Origin: Roseibacillus persicicus
Lineage (GTDB): Bacteria; Verrucomicrobiota; Verrucomicrobiia; Verrucomicrobiales; Akkermansiaceae
Assembly (NCBI RefSeq): GCF_014651675.1
Contig: NZ_BMXI01000010.1
Coordinates: 62,001-126,000, forward strand
Direction: 5' to 3'
DNA: 64,000 nucleotides
Below the pieces are notes generated by a model. That model ran no database searches. It had not been told where the DNA came from and saw nothing but the letters and a program-made list of their open reading frames with translations. Below, piece after piece: positions 15,671 through 24,609 of the stretch. The position numbers and the translations under genes were made by a program. Position 1 is the stretch's first letter; the number at the start of each line of letters is the position of its first letter.

Positions 15671-17878
15671 ATGAAAACCCCTCTATTTCTCATCCTTTCA
15701 GCTCTCACCCTTATCCCTGCGGAAGGTCGCTTCCGCGTGGGACCGGAGGTGTTTCCGAGCCTCGAAGCCGCCCGCGACCATGTGCGGAGCCTTCCCAAAA
15801 CCAGTCCCATCGAGGTTCTGGTAGACGGAGGGAACTACCAGATTGACCGTCCCATCACATTCGGTCCACAAGATAGCGGGACCTCCGACGCCCCGATTAC
15901 CTACCGTGCGACCGGTCCGGTGACTTTCGGTGGTTCGCAGGCGCTTTCTTTGGAGGGGCTTTCGTTGGTCAAGGAAGAGTCCGAGCTGGCCCGACTTTCC
16001 GAAGAAGCCCGTGGAAAGGTCGTGCGATTGCCCATTCGCGACGAGGTAGCGATTCGGACCTTGCAGAAGGCTTCGCCGACTTCTTGTCTTCTAACGCAGG
16101 GAGAGGAGCTTCTTCATCTTTCGCGCTTTCCCAACGTGGGCTTCGCTCACGCCAAGGAGCTGTTAGAGGCTGATGAAGGCACCCGCTTTCAGAAAAATCC
16201 GGTGATGGGGACTTGGGATGAACCCAAAGGGGCCCTGATCACTCTCCGGGAAAAGCCGGCTGGAAGTTTTTCCCAGTGGGCGAAGGAGTTGGAGGAGAGC
16301 CGCAAGGTGATGACCTACGGCTACCTTTCCGCGCAGTGGTATCGCTCCCAGCTACAAGTCCGCTCGGTGGACCCGGCGACGGGGGCCATCCGCTTCGTGC
16401 GCCAATCCCGCTACGGATTGGACGAAATGGTGCACAAGTTTCAGTCCCGTCAGGCCTACTATCATCTACTCTGCGAAATCGATGAGCCTGGAGAATGGTA
16501 CTATGATTCTAGTAGCAAGGCTCTCTACCTTTGGCCGGTCGATGAGATTTCCCCCGAGACCCGTCTCGCCATCAGTGCGGGGAGCGGTTTCCTCCATTTG
16601 GAAAATGCCAGTCATCTCAGATTCCTGGGATTCAGCGCGCAAGGCTTCGCCAGTGGTCATATTGTCAAGATTGCGGGCGGAACCGACAATCTGGTTGCGG
16701 GCGGTAAGCTCTTCAACTCCACCGCTTCTGCGATTTCCGTGAATGGACAAAACAACACCGTAACCGGCTATGATGTCTTTGACGTCACTCGATTCGTAAG
16801 CTTGTCGGGAGGCGTCGCCAGTCCGACTGAGATCACTCCGGCGGGCAATGAGGTCTCGAATTGCCACTTCTATCTCGACGCTCTCAATGGAGTTTCTCCG
16901 GCGGCTGGGATTAGTGGAGTGGGGAATGTTTTTCGGAACAACCTGATGCACAATATTCCGGGGCAGGCGATTGTCTTCCGGGGAAATGATCACCTCATTG
17001 AGCGCAACGAACTTTTCAACATCGGTTTCGAAGAAGGGGATGGTGCGACCATTTATTCTGGGGCGGAGTTTTGGGGCTATGGGGTGCAGTTGAAGCACAA
17101 CTTCCTTCATCACATCATGTCGACAGATGGTCTCATGACTCGTTCAGGCATCATGCTCGACGACCATCAGTCAGGAACGGAAGTCATCGAAAACATTTTC
17201 TATAAAACCGGGCATGGCTCGCTCGCCATCAACGGGGGCACCGGTCTGAAGGTGTATGGAAACATCTTTCTCCATGGGAACTATGGAGTGTGGGTGCGGA
17301 TCATTGGGGATTGGAAGGGAAGGGTGAAGAACCTGGCCCGCTTTGACTCGGGGGAGCTGAAGCGTGGTGACAAGCATGATTACATTTGGCGCTGCGAGCA
17401 GGTCGTTGGAAAGGAGGGCTGGAATCAGGAGCCTTGGATCAAGTACCCCACCTTCGCCAAAGTGATGAACCAGCCCAATGAGTGGCGTTTTCTTCCAATC
17501 GAAAATGATGTGCGCGGCACCTTGGGGCATGGGATGCGCAATCAATTGACCTATCGTCATCCCCAGATTCCAGAGGACCGCTTGCAGTTCCATGATACTC
17601 GTGAGATCGAGCCACGGGAGATCTTCGCGGATGTGGACGAGTTGGACTTTTCCTACAGAGGCGAGCGCGAAGATTGGATGCCTGCGATTCCATTTGCGGA
17701 AATCGGTTTGGTGGCGGACCAGTATCGCCATGCGGTTCCTGACAAGTCGAAATACCGAAAGCTAGTGAAGGAAAGATTTGAGGAAAGGCCGTCCTCCGAA
17801 CCACGCGCGAAATACGATTTCGATCACGTCAACGAGACCATCTACTGGAATAGTGGATCTGTCTTGAAAAAGCTCTGA
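15671..17878 (+). CDS. Secreted right-handed beta-helix protein, probable glycan-active enzyme
   Basis: 735 residues with a signal peptide (FLILSALTLIPAEG). The N-terminus PSLEAARDHVRSL and DSGTSDAPITYRATGPVTFG match pectate-lyase-fold carbohydrate enzymes of the type assigned to GH141, GH120 or PL6-like families. The centre (about 310-560) contains parallel beta-helix coils with recurring N-x-h-x-N turns (NNTVTGYDVFDV, NVFRNNLMHNI, NHLIERNELFNIG, EVIENIFYKTG). It probably acts on plant or algal polysaccharide outside the cell. The exact family and substrate cannot be settled by eye. Confidence 0.72.
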   Translation: MKTPLFLILSALTLIPAEGRFRVGPEVFPSLEAARDHVRSLPKTSPIEVLVDGGNYQIDRPITFGPQDSGTSDAPITYRATGPVTFGGSQALSLEGLSLVKEESELARLSEEARGKVVRLPIRDEVAIRTLQKASPTSCLLTQGEELLHLSRFPNVGFAHAKELLEADEGTRFQKNPVMGTWDEPKGALITLREKPAGSFSQWAKELEESRKVMTYGYLSAQWYRSQLQVRSVDPATGAIRFVRQSRYGLDEMVHKFQSRQAYYHLLCEIDEPGEWYYDSSSKALYLWPVDEISPETRLAISAGSGFLHLENASHLRFLGFSAQGFASGHIVKIAGGTDNLVAGGKLFNSTASAISVNGQNNTVTGYDVFDVTRFVSLSGGVASPTEITPAGNEVSNCHFYLDALNGVSPAAGISGVGNVFRNNLMHNIPGQAIVFRGNDHLIERNELFNIGFEEGDGATIYSGAEFWGYGVQLKHNFLHHIMSTDGLMTRSGIMLDDHQSGTEVIENIFYKTGHGSLAINGGTGLKVYGNIFLHGNYGVWVRIIGDWKGRVKNLARFDSGELKRGDKHDYIWRCEQVVGKEGWNQEPWIKYPTFAKVMNQPNEWRFLPIENDVRGTLGHGMRNQLTYRHPQIPEDRLQFHDTREIEPREIFADVDELDFSYRGEREDWMPAIPFAEIGLVADQYRHAVPDKSKYRKLVKERFEERPSSEPRAKYDFDHVNETIYWNSGSVLKKL

Positions 17879-17893
17879 AGAGCAGAGTTGATG

Positions 17894-17922
17894 AAAAAAG
17901 ACCGGCTTGTCGCCAAGCCGGT
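17894..17922 (-). terminator. Terminator of the M16 peptidase gene
   Basis: A 9-bp perfect stem ACCGGCTTG/CAAGCCGGT (17901-17922) with loop TCGC. On the minus strand it is followed by six Ts. It lies just past the stop at 17939 and may also act weakly on the converging beta-helix transcript. Confidence 0.8.
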
Positions 17923-17938
17923 TTCGATGCGAAAGCTC

Positions 17939-20473
17939 TTAGGCCTTGTTGTCGTCGGGCCTAACGATCGTGGTTACGGTTGTCTGGCTCAGGAGCTCCT
18001 TGGTGAAGGCATTGACTTCCTCCAGTGGGATAGACTTCAGTTTTTCCAAGCTTTCCTTCGAGTGCTCCAAGCCCAGCCCGAGAACGCTGTCCAGGGCGGC
18101 TTGACGTGCTTGTGAGGAGATCGATTGTTCATCCAAAGCGTGTCCGGAGAGTGCCGCGGTGCGGGAACGTTCCAGCTCCTCGCAGGAGAGGCCTTGTTCG
18201 CCAATCTGCTCCAGGGTGGCTACCAACTCGCGGTGGGCGAGGTCGAGTTGATCCGGCGAGGTTCCCAGGTAGGTCGCGAACATCCCGGTTCCTAGTCCAT
18301 GGAATTGGCTACTAGACACATAGTAGGCCAAGCCCAATTCCTCACGAATACGGGTGAAGAGAGGTCCGGCCATGTTGGAGGTGTGCTCTTGCAAAAGCTC
18401 CGCCGCAACCGCTTGAGGAGAATCAAAGGAGAGACCGGGAACCGCCATCGCGAGAACGGCCTGTTCACGGTCAAGTCGGTGGATGTGTTCACCCGCCGCG
18501 AAGGGGATCCGTGCGATCTCGGGGGAGAAGGCGAGTTTTTCTCCTTTGGGAATGGCGGCGAGGTTTTCTTCCAAGAGAGCAAGCACCACCTCGTCTTCGG
18601 GCAAATCCCCATAAAGCGCCATGACGGTATTCTGGGCGTGGAAGGCCCGCTCGTGATGGGCTATGAGGTCGTCGCGACCGATTCCGGCAACCGATTCTTC
18701 CAAGCCGAGCTTGGGGATACCGTAATGCTGTTCGCCAAAGAGATGCTTCCGCAGGTGGTAGAATGCCATGCGGGCGGGATCTTCCTTGGCCTCTTGAATC
18801 GCTGCGATCTGAGCTGCCTTTTCCCGTTCGAGGGCTTCGGCGGGGAAGAGGGGCTGGCAGAGGCTTTCCCCTGTCAGCGAAAGGAAATCCGGCAAGTCCA
18901 TACTGAGACAGAAACCCGAGAGGATGGAGGTGTTGTTGCCGGTTGAGAGCCTGAGCTTGGCACCCAGTGATTCCAGTGAGCGGTTGAACTCAAGGGCGCT
19001 CTGCTTGCTCGTGCCCTTCAGAAAGTTGCTGGCATGAAGCTGCCCCAAGCCTGCCTTGGACATGGTTTCGCTCGGAAGGCCGGCTAGGAAGGGGCTTTGT
19101 AAGAAGACTGCCGGAATCCGCTTGTCACGCTTTAGCAGGACTCGCAGGCCATTGCTGAGAGTGTGTTCCGAGATTGGCTCGGCGGCCGCGCCGGTGATGA
19201 CGTGGAGATCGCGTTCGAGTTCTTTTTCAGGATCCAGGGATGTGACCGTGAGGAGTTCTTCGCGGAGATATTTGCGGGCTACGTTCTTCAGGTCGGCAAG
19301 GGTGACCTTCGAAAGAGCGGTGAGGTAATCGCGGGTCAGATCCAAGTTGCGGCCTTCGTGCCAGTTGGAGCCCAAGTCTGATGCCCGCCCCGAGGCCGTG
19401 GTGAGTGAACGGAACTGGGCAGCCGCGATTTGGCGAAACGCCTTCGAGAGATCCGCTTCGGTTAGATTCTCGATCATCGCTGGCAATTCGGCGAGAATCT
19501 CCTCCTCGGTCTGGTCCCGCTTTTCCAAATCGACTTCTGCCGAGATGGCAAAGAGCCCGGGCGGGTCCTTGGGGGTCCAAGCCCAAATCCCGATGTGGTG
19601 GGTGAGACCGCTTTCCTCGCGGAAGCGCTGATAGAGCGGACTGGAAACCCCGCCGCCGACTGCCTGGGCGAGGAGTTCCAAGGCCGGACACTCGGGATCG
19701 GCACTGGTCGGAATGGGCCAGGAAAGGGTGAGGTGGGAGACTGCGGTTGAGAAGGTCTTCCGTTCCGTGCGACGACCTAGCGCGCGGACTTCGGTGGCGT
19801 CATGGAACTCGTCCACCGGCAGATTGGGGATATCCGAGGTGAGCTCGGTGAGCTTTTCCAGAATCGCTTCGGTTTCAAAGTTACCAGAGAGAACGAGGAA
19901 GGCGTTGGACGGGCGATAGCGCGCGGCATGGTAGGCCACCATCTCGGTGTGGGTGATGGAATTGAAGCGGTCGAGATGCCCGATGACAGGGAAGCGCCGG
20001 TGATCGTGTTGGAAGGCGGTGGAGAAGAGCAGCTGGGAGGCCACGCTATCGGGGTCGTCGAGCCCCATATCGATCTCGCGTCGGATGACATCTTTCTCGG
20101 TTTCGAAGTCTTCCAGAGGGAAGGTGGGAAAGAAGACGAGTTCGGTGAGGGCCTGGAGGAAAAACTCCGTCGAGCTATCCGGTCCATCGATGTAGTAGAC
20201 GGTGCGGTCGAATGAGGTGTAGGCATTCCAGTGTCCGCCCTTTTCCTGCACGGATTGGGCGAGAGTCGCACAATCAAAGGACTTGGTGCCTTTGAAGACC
20301 ATGTGCTCCAGTAGGTGGGAGATTCCTCCGCCCGCGTGCTGACGCTCCCGGCGGGAGCCTGCTTCGATCCAGATTTGGGCCGAGACGACTGGCGCGCTGG
20401 CATTGGGATCGAGGATTACGGTCAGGCCGCATGGCAGAGTATGGCGGGTGGCGGAAGTGGCGGGAAAGGTCAT
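17939..20473 (-). CDS. M16-family zinc peptidase, two-domain
   Basis: 844 residues made of two M16 (insulinase/processing peptidase) halves. The first half has the inverted zinc motif HLLEH (53-57) and the downstream acidic segment ESVQ/EIDMGLDDPDS supplying the third ligand. The second half (from about 425, AAEPISEHTLSNGLRVLLKRD) lacks HxxEH, as usual for the non-catalytic domain. No signal peptide is evident, so it is cytoplasmic or exported by an unrecognised route. Relatives degrade short peptides. Monocistronic, with its own terminator. Confidence 0.9.
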   Translation of the reverse strand: MTFPATSATRHTLPCGLTVILDPNASAPVVSAQIWIEAGSRRERQHAGGGISHLLEHMVFKGTKSFDCATLAQSVQEKGGHWNAYTSFDRTVYYIDGPDSSTEFFLQALTELVFFPTFPLEDFETEKDVIRREIDMGLDDPDSVASQLLFSTAFQHDHRRFPVIGHLDRFNSITHTEMVAYHAARYRPSNAFLVLSGNFETEAILEKLTELTSDIPNLPVDEFHDATEVRALGRRTERKTFSTAVSHLTLSWPIPTSADPECPALELLAQAVGGGVSSPLYQRFREESGLTHHIGIWAWTPKDPPGLFAISAEVDLEKRDQTEEEILAELPAMIENLTEADLSKAFRQIAAAQFRSLTTASGRASDLGSNWHEGRNLDLTRDYLTALSKVTLADLKNVARKYLREELLTVTSLDPEKELERDLHVITGAAAEPISEHTLSNGLRVLLKRDKRIPAVFLQSPFLAGLPSETMSKAGLGQLHASNFLKGTSKQSALEFNRSLESLGAKLRLSTGNNTSILSGFCLSMDLPDFLSLTGESLCQPLFPAEALEREKAAQIAAIQEAKEDPARMAFYHLRKHLFGEQHYGIPKLGLEESVAGIGRDDLIAHHERAFHAQNTVMALYGDLPEDEVVLALLEENLAAIPKGEKLAFSPEIARIPFAAGEHIHRLDREQAVLAMAVPGLSFDSPQAVAAELLQEHTSNMAGPLFTRIREELGLAYYVSSSQFHGLGTGMFATYLGTSPDQLDLAHRELVATLEQIGEQGLSCEELERSRTAALSGHALDEQSISSQARQAALDSVLGLGLEHSKESLEKLKSIPLEEVNAFTKELLSQTTVTTIVRPDDNKA

Positions 20474-20592
20474 GGAGGATCTTGGTGGGCGGGAGGCTGG
20501 ACGACTTCCGGACGAAATTGAAGCCGTTTTCTTGCCGCGCTCGGCAAAGGAATCGCTTTACCTCAGGTTGGGGCCGGCCTTAAAACAATTCC

Positions 20593-21009
20593 GTGAAGGC
20601 ATTTATCGCGTTTGTTGTTCTACTGCTGCTGGTTCTCGGTGGAGTGGGAGGCTATCTATTCTTGGGAAAGATGAACCGGATTGAACCTCGCGGGGTGGGC
20701 CTGACTCTTTCCAATCCCATTCCATCCGAGGAGATCGAGTTTCAAAAGCAGCGCTATAACGAAATTCTGGATCGCGATGAGGTTTTGCTGAATACCGTTA
20801 CGAAGCATGGCTTGAAAGACTACTACGGGGTTGCCAGTGATGAGAAAGCGCTCGAACTGTTTCGCGATGACTCTTTCATCGAACTGCCCGGAGGAAAGAA
20901 TCTCCATGTCTTGTTCCGTGGCAAGCGTTCGACACGGAAAGAGCGTGAATCGGCAACGCGCACTCTGGCGGAAGACTTCGTGAAAGCCGCCCAACTGATG
21001 GGGAACTAG
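20593..21009 (+). CDS. Membrane-anchored protein of unknown function
   Basis: 138 residues: a single N-terminal transmembrane helix (FIAFVVLLLLVLGGVGGYLF) followed by a mostly helical, charged extracytoplasmic part (SEEIEFQKQRYNEILDRDEV, LHVLFRGKRSTRKERESATR). No known domain recognised. It starts at a GTG and lies between the divergent M16 gene and the convergent der gene, 12 bases from the der stop. Confidence 0.6.
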   Translation: MKAFIAFVVLLLLVLGGVGGYLFLGKMNRIEPRGVGLTLSNPIPSEEIEFQKQRYNEILDRDEVLLNTVTKHGLKDYYGVASDEKALELFRDDSFIELPGGKNLHVLFRGKRSTRKERESATRTLAEDFVKAAQLMGN

Positions 21010-21021
21010 ACGGGGGAAGCC

Positions 21022-22398
21022 CTAACCCTTCTTATCAGGCCTCCGTCGTGAGCGAGCCGACAAGTTGAGCGGTACTCCGGGGTGGGGGTAGCGTTCGCGA
21101 ATCTGGTTTTCCAAATACTGGGAGTAGTTGTCGGAAAGCAGCCTTTTGTCGTTCACGAACAAAATGATCTCCGGAACGGGAATCGCGCGGTATTTATCGT
21201 TCACGGCCGGGGTCGCATATAGGATCTTGAGTCGCTTCTTCAGCGACTTGTTCTGCGGTGGAGCGTTCTTGAGCAGGGCATCTCCGAGTAGACGATTGAG
21301 CTGTCCGGTGGTGATGTGCTTCTGGGCCTCGCGGCGGATCTCGTTGATCATCTTGAAGACCAGACCGAGGGACTGGTTCTTCATTGCGGAGACACAGGTG
21401 AAGGGCGCGTAGTGGAGAAAGAAAAGTTCGCGTTTGATGTGGTCGGTCGCCTTTTCCAAGCGCTCGTGCTTGGGGAGGTCGGGGTGATAGAGGTCCCACT
21501 TGTTGGCCACAATCAGGCAGGGCTTGTTTTCCTTCTGGATGGTGCTCGCGATTTTGCGGTCCATGGCCGTGATGCCGGCATCCAGATCGATGACCAGGAG
21601 GCAAAGGTCGGCCCGTCGGATAGAGCGCTCGCTGCGCATGGCGGAAAAGACTTCGACCGAGGTGTCCATCTTCGACCGCTGCCGCAGTCCGGCGGTGTCG
21701 ATTAGGGTGTGGCGTTCGCCGTCGCGCGAGTAGGGGATGTCTACTGCGTCGCGGGTGGTGCCGGCGATGTCCGAGACGATGGTGCGCTCGTCTTTCAAAA
21801 TGGCATTGATCAGCGAGGATTTGCCCGCATTAGGCCGTCCTACCACGGCGATCTTGAGTCCATCGCGTTCGGTGGATTCCGCAACTTCCTCGATCTTCTC
21901 CTGGATGGGGGAAAGGTGTTCGTCGACTAGATCGGCGAGGGCCTGAATATTACGTCCATGCTCGGCCGAGGTCCGGAGACCGGTTCCGAAGCCCAAGCGT
22001 GCGAATTCGCTGCCGTCGTCTTCTTGGGCGTCGGTGTCGGACTTGTTGATGATCAGCTCGATGGGAGTTTGGGTTTTGCGCAAGACCCGCCCGAGAGCTT
22101 CGTCGACCGAGGTCAAGCCCGAGCGGGCGTCGACGACGAAGAGAATGAGGTCCGCCGAAGCCATCGCCAATTCCGCCTCGGTCTGCACGGCATCGGAGAA
22201 TGAGGCATCAGCGCCTTCACCGATTCCGCCGGTATCAATCAGCTCGCAGGGAGTCTGTGGCAGAGAAGCCGGCGCAGAAATGCGGTCCCGCGTCACACCC
22301 GGTTGGTTATGGACGATCGCGATCCGGCGACCAGCCAAGCGGTTGAAGAGGGCGGATTTGCCGACGTTGGGTCGGCCTACGATAGCAACAGTGAGCAC
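21022..22398 (-). CDS. der: Ribosome-associated GTPase Der (EngA)
   Basis: Tandem-GTPase factor for 50S subunit maturation, 458 residues. First G domain: GRPNVGKS (8-15), DTGG, NKSD. Second: GRPNAGKSSLIN, DTAGLRQRSKM, NKWD. The KH-like C-terminal domain follows (LLKNAPPQNKSLKKRLKI, NDKRLLSDNYSQYLENQIRE), ending in a basic tail. Starts at a GTG. It lies downstream of dacB on the opposite side of a 95-base gap with the same orientation. Confidence 0.97.
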   Translation of the reverse strand: MLTVAIVGRPNVGKSALFNRLAGRRIAIVHNQPGVTRDRISAPASLPQTPCELIDTGGIGEGADASFSDAVQTEAELAMASADLILFVVDARSGLTSVDEALGRVLRKTQTPIELIINKSDTDAQEDDGSEFARLGFGTGLRTSAEHGRNIQALADLVDEHLSPIQEKIEEVAESTERDGLKIAVVGRPNAGKSSLINAILKDERTIVSDIAGTTRDAVDIPYSRDGERHTLIDTAGLRQRSKMDTSVEVFSAMRSERSIRRADLCLLVIDLDAGITAMDRKIASTIQKENKPCLIVANKWDLYHPDLPKHERLEKATDHIKRELFFLHYAPFTCVSAMKNQSLGLVFKMINEIRREAQKHITTGQLNRLLGDALLKNAPPQNKSLKKRLKILYATPAVNDKYRAIPVPEIILFVNDKRLLSDNYSQYLENQIRERYPHPGVPLNLSARSRRRPDKKG

Positions 22399-22493
22399 GG
22401 TGGGAGAGGGGTTGGGGCCATGGAGCGGCCGGACCCCTAGCCTTTATCAAGGAAGACTCTTTTGTCGAACCTTTTACCGAGAGCCCCCGCCAA

Positions 22494-23876
22494 TCACTCT
22501 TCGCATAGTTTCGCGAGAAAGCGGGAAGCAGCGCTCCGGACCGCGGAGTCGGATCCGTTGTAGTGGTTGATGAGGAGGGCAAAGGCAAATCTCTTGTTCG
22601 ACTCGGTTTTCAGATAACCCGCCCAGGCCCTTACGCGTTCCATCGAGCCGGATTTGGCCATGACGCGTCCTTCCGCAGCGGTTCCCCGGCCAAAGCCACG
22701 CATGGTGCCCGTGCGGCCCGCAATGGGAAGAGAGGCTCGAAAGGTGGCGGCGTGCTCGGACTCATTGGTGAGCTTGAGAATCGCTGCCACCTGTCGCGCG
22801 GTGAGGGTGTTTTGTGGCGAAAGTCCGGAGCCGTCGTGGGCGAGGAAGCCAGTGAGGTCCACTCCCTGCTCTTTCCAATGGGTATGGAGGGCCTTCTGTG
22901 AGGACGTGGTCTTTCCCTCTGGGGTCAGCGCTTTGAATAGGCACTCCGCGTTCAAGTTGACGCTCTTCATGTTGGTCGGGACGATGATTTTCGCGAGAGA
23001 GGGGCTTTCCACCGCGAGCAAAAGGTCCTCTTCCTTTGGGGCTGTTCCCCGCTTCACTTCGATGTCATTGACGGGAAAGTCTTTCTTTTTCAGATAGGAG
23101 CGAAAGGCCGAAAGGCAGGAGAGCGCCGGATTGGGGAGGGAGCCCTTGATGGAAAACTGACCACCTGCGGGAACTGTCCCGCGGAGGGTGATGAGGTCGC
23201 GCTCCGGACCACTGTAGGCGTAGCCTTGGTCGCCGCTGCCGCTGGTTCCGGTCTTCATGTGGTTCCGGAAGGTCACCCGGGGCGGCCGGGGATAGGCCGA
23301 GAGCATCTTCGCTTCCTGTCCCACTTCGCCAGGCTGGAATGTGATCTCGAAGCTGTTTCGGTGAAAGCATAGTCCACAGGCGCCAGCCCCGTAGTAGTTG
23401 CCGATATCTCCCCAGAGCCACTGATTGGGGGTGGTGCAGTCTTCAAAGAAAGAAGGGTCGGCGATGAGCGAGCCTTCAATGCTGGTCATTCCGGCATCTA
23501 ACAGGGCTTGGTGCCAGGCGGGGAACTCGGCGTCGAGACTGGTGGAAGCCAGCAAGGGGTCGCCCCCACCCATGATGATGACATCGTCGCCCGAGCGATA
23601 GAGTTTGGTGACGAAGCGGTAGTCCGGACCCAAAATTTGCAGGGCGGTCGCGGTAGTGATCGCTTTTTGCACCGACGCCGGGGTTAGGGCCTGATCGGGA
23701 TTGTGCAGAACCTCGGACAAGGGATCTTCTCCTTCTTCCGGGGGATCCAGGGGGACCATGGCGAAGCCAACCGAAGCCGTCTTGAGGGCAGGCGACTTCA
23801 GAAAGTCATCCAGCGGTTCCGCGGCGCCGATTCCGTTGAGAGCGAACGAGGCGATGAATCCTAAAAGTCTATTCAT
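22494..23876 (-). CDS. dacB: D-alanyl-D-alanine carboxypeptidase/endopeptidase, PBP4 family
   Basis: Periplasmic serine peptidase of family S13 that trims or opens peptidoglycan peptides. 460 residues: signal peptide (FIASFALNGIGAAE), SVQK (Ser68, Lys71), the DGSGLSPQN block and KSGSM as the KTG-equivalent, all intact. The large insert domain between motifs typical of PBP4 is present. Its start overlaps the end of pgsA by eight bases, so the two are translationally coupled. Contrast the motif-less PBP-like lipoprotein at 29625-30608. Confidence 0.92.
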   Translation of the reverse strand: MNRLLGFIASFALNGIGAAEPLDDFLKSPALKTASVGFAMVPLDPPEEGEDPLSEVLHNPDQALTPASVQKAITTATALQILGPDYRFVTKLYRSGDDVIIMGGGDPLLASTSLDAEFPAWHQALLDAGMTSIEGSLIADPSFFEDCTTPNQWLWGDIGNYYGAGACGLCFHRNSFEITFQPGEVGQEAKMLSAYPRPPRVTFRNHMKTGTSGSGDQGYAYSGPERDLITLRGTVPAGGQFSIKGSLPNPALSCLSAFRSYLKKKDFPVNDIEVKRGTAPKEEDLLLAVESPSLAKIIVPTNMKSVNLNAECLFKALTPEGKTTSSQKALHTHWKEQGVDLTGFLAHDGSGLSPQNTLTARQVAAILKLTNESEHAATFRASLPIAGRTGTMRGFGRGTAAEGRVMAKSGSMERVRAWAGYLKTESNKRFAFALLINHYNGSDSAVRSAASRFLAKLCEE

Positions 23877-24456
23877 GGTTGGATGGCGCTTTGCGGATGA
23901 GGGTGAGCCCCAACTGGAAGTAGGAGACCCCGGACCAGATGGTGAAGATGGAGGCGAGGACCGCAGGATAGAGAGGTGAAAAGGGGACCCACTTCAGCAT
24001 CACCCAACCCAGCGCGATCATTTGGGTCACGGTGCAGACCTTGCCCGACCAGTGAGGCTTGATTTGAACGCCGGTTTGGTAGTGGTGGAGAATCCAGAGT
24101 CCCCCGACGATGATGATGTCGCGCACGACTACGAGCACAATGAACCATACCGGCAAGCGCCATCCTTCCGGTCCCCATGGAAAGACTGCCAAGGTCGTCA
24201 AGGCGAAGAGCAAGAGGCACTTGTCGGCCAAGGGATCGAGGAAGGCACCGAGCTTCGAGAATTGCTTGAGCTTTCGCGCGAGATAACCGTCGAGGGCATC
24301 GGAAACCGAGGCGATGATGAAGATGGCTACAGCAGACCAACGCAGAGTTTCGTCCGCCGCTCCATCCTTAACACTCAGGCTGTAGCAAATGGCCAGAGCG
24401 ACGAAAAACGGAATACACAGAAGCCGAAAGATGGTGATGTAGGTGGGAATGGTCAC
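23869..24456 (-). CDS. pgsA: CDP-diacylglycerol-glycerol-3-phosphate 3-phosphatidyltransferase
   Basis: Makes phosphatidylglycerol phosphate from CDP-diacylglycerol and glycerol-3-phosphate in the inner membrane. 195 residues with several membrane helices and the CDP-alcohol phosphotransferase signature D-G-x2-A-R-x8-G-x3-D-x3-D (SDALDGYLARKLKQFSKLG, then FLDPLADK). Starts at a GTG. It overlaps dacB, its downstream partner, by eight bases. Confidence 0.9.
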   Translation of the reverse strand: MTIPTYITIFRLLCIPFFVALAICYSLSVKDGAADETLRWSAVAIFIIASVSDALDGYLARKLKQFSKLGAFLDPLADKCLLLFALTTLAVFPWGPEGWRLPVWFIVLVVVRDIIIVGGLWILHHYQTGVQIKPHWSGKVCTVTQMIALGWVMLKWVPFSPLYPAVLASIFTIWSGVSYFQLGLTLIRKAPSNHE

Positions 24457-24609
24457 CGGGAGAAGTGGTAAGGGGCGGAGCGAAATTCCTGCTCAATATG
24501 TCGATGAAAGCGAGGGAGGACAAGAGCGGGCTTTAGCCAAAGAGCTCGGGTTTCCCATGCTCCGGAGCGGAGGAGTAAGGGAAGTAGCTTGTCCAACGAG
24601 ATACTCGAT

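Noticed and set aside
10295-17878. Polysaccharide utilisation locus
   Set aside because: The lyase-like and beta-helix proteins are on opposite strands, interrupted by unrelated genes, with no transporter or regulator of a PUL.
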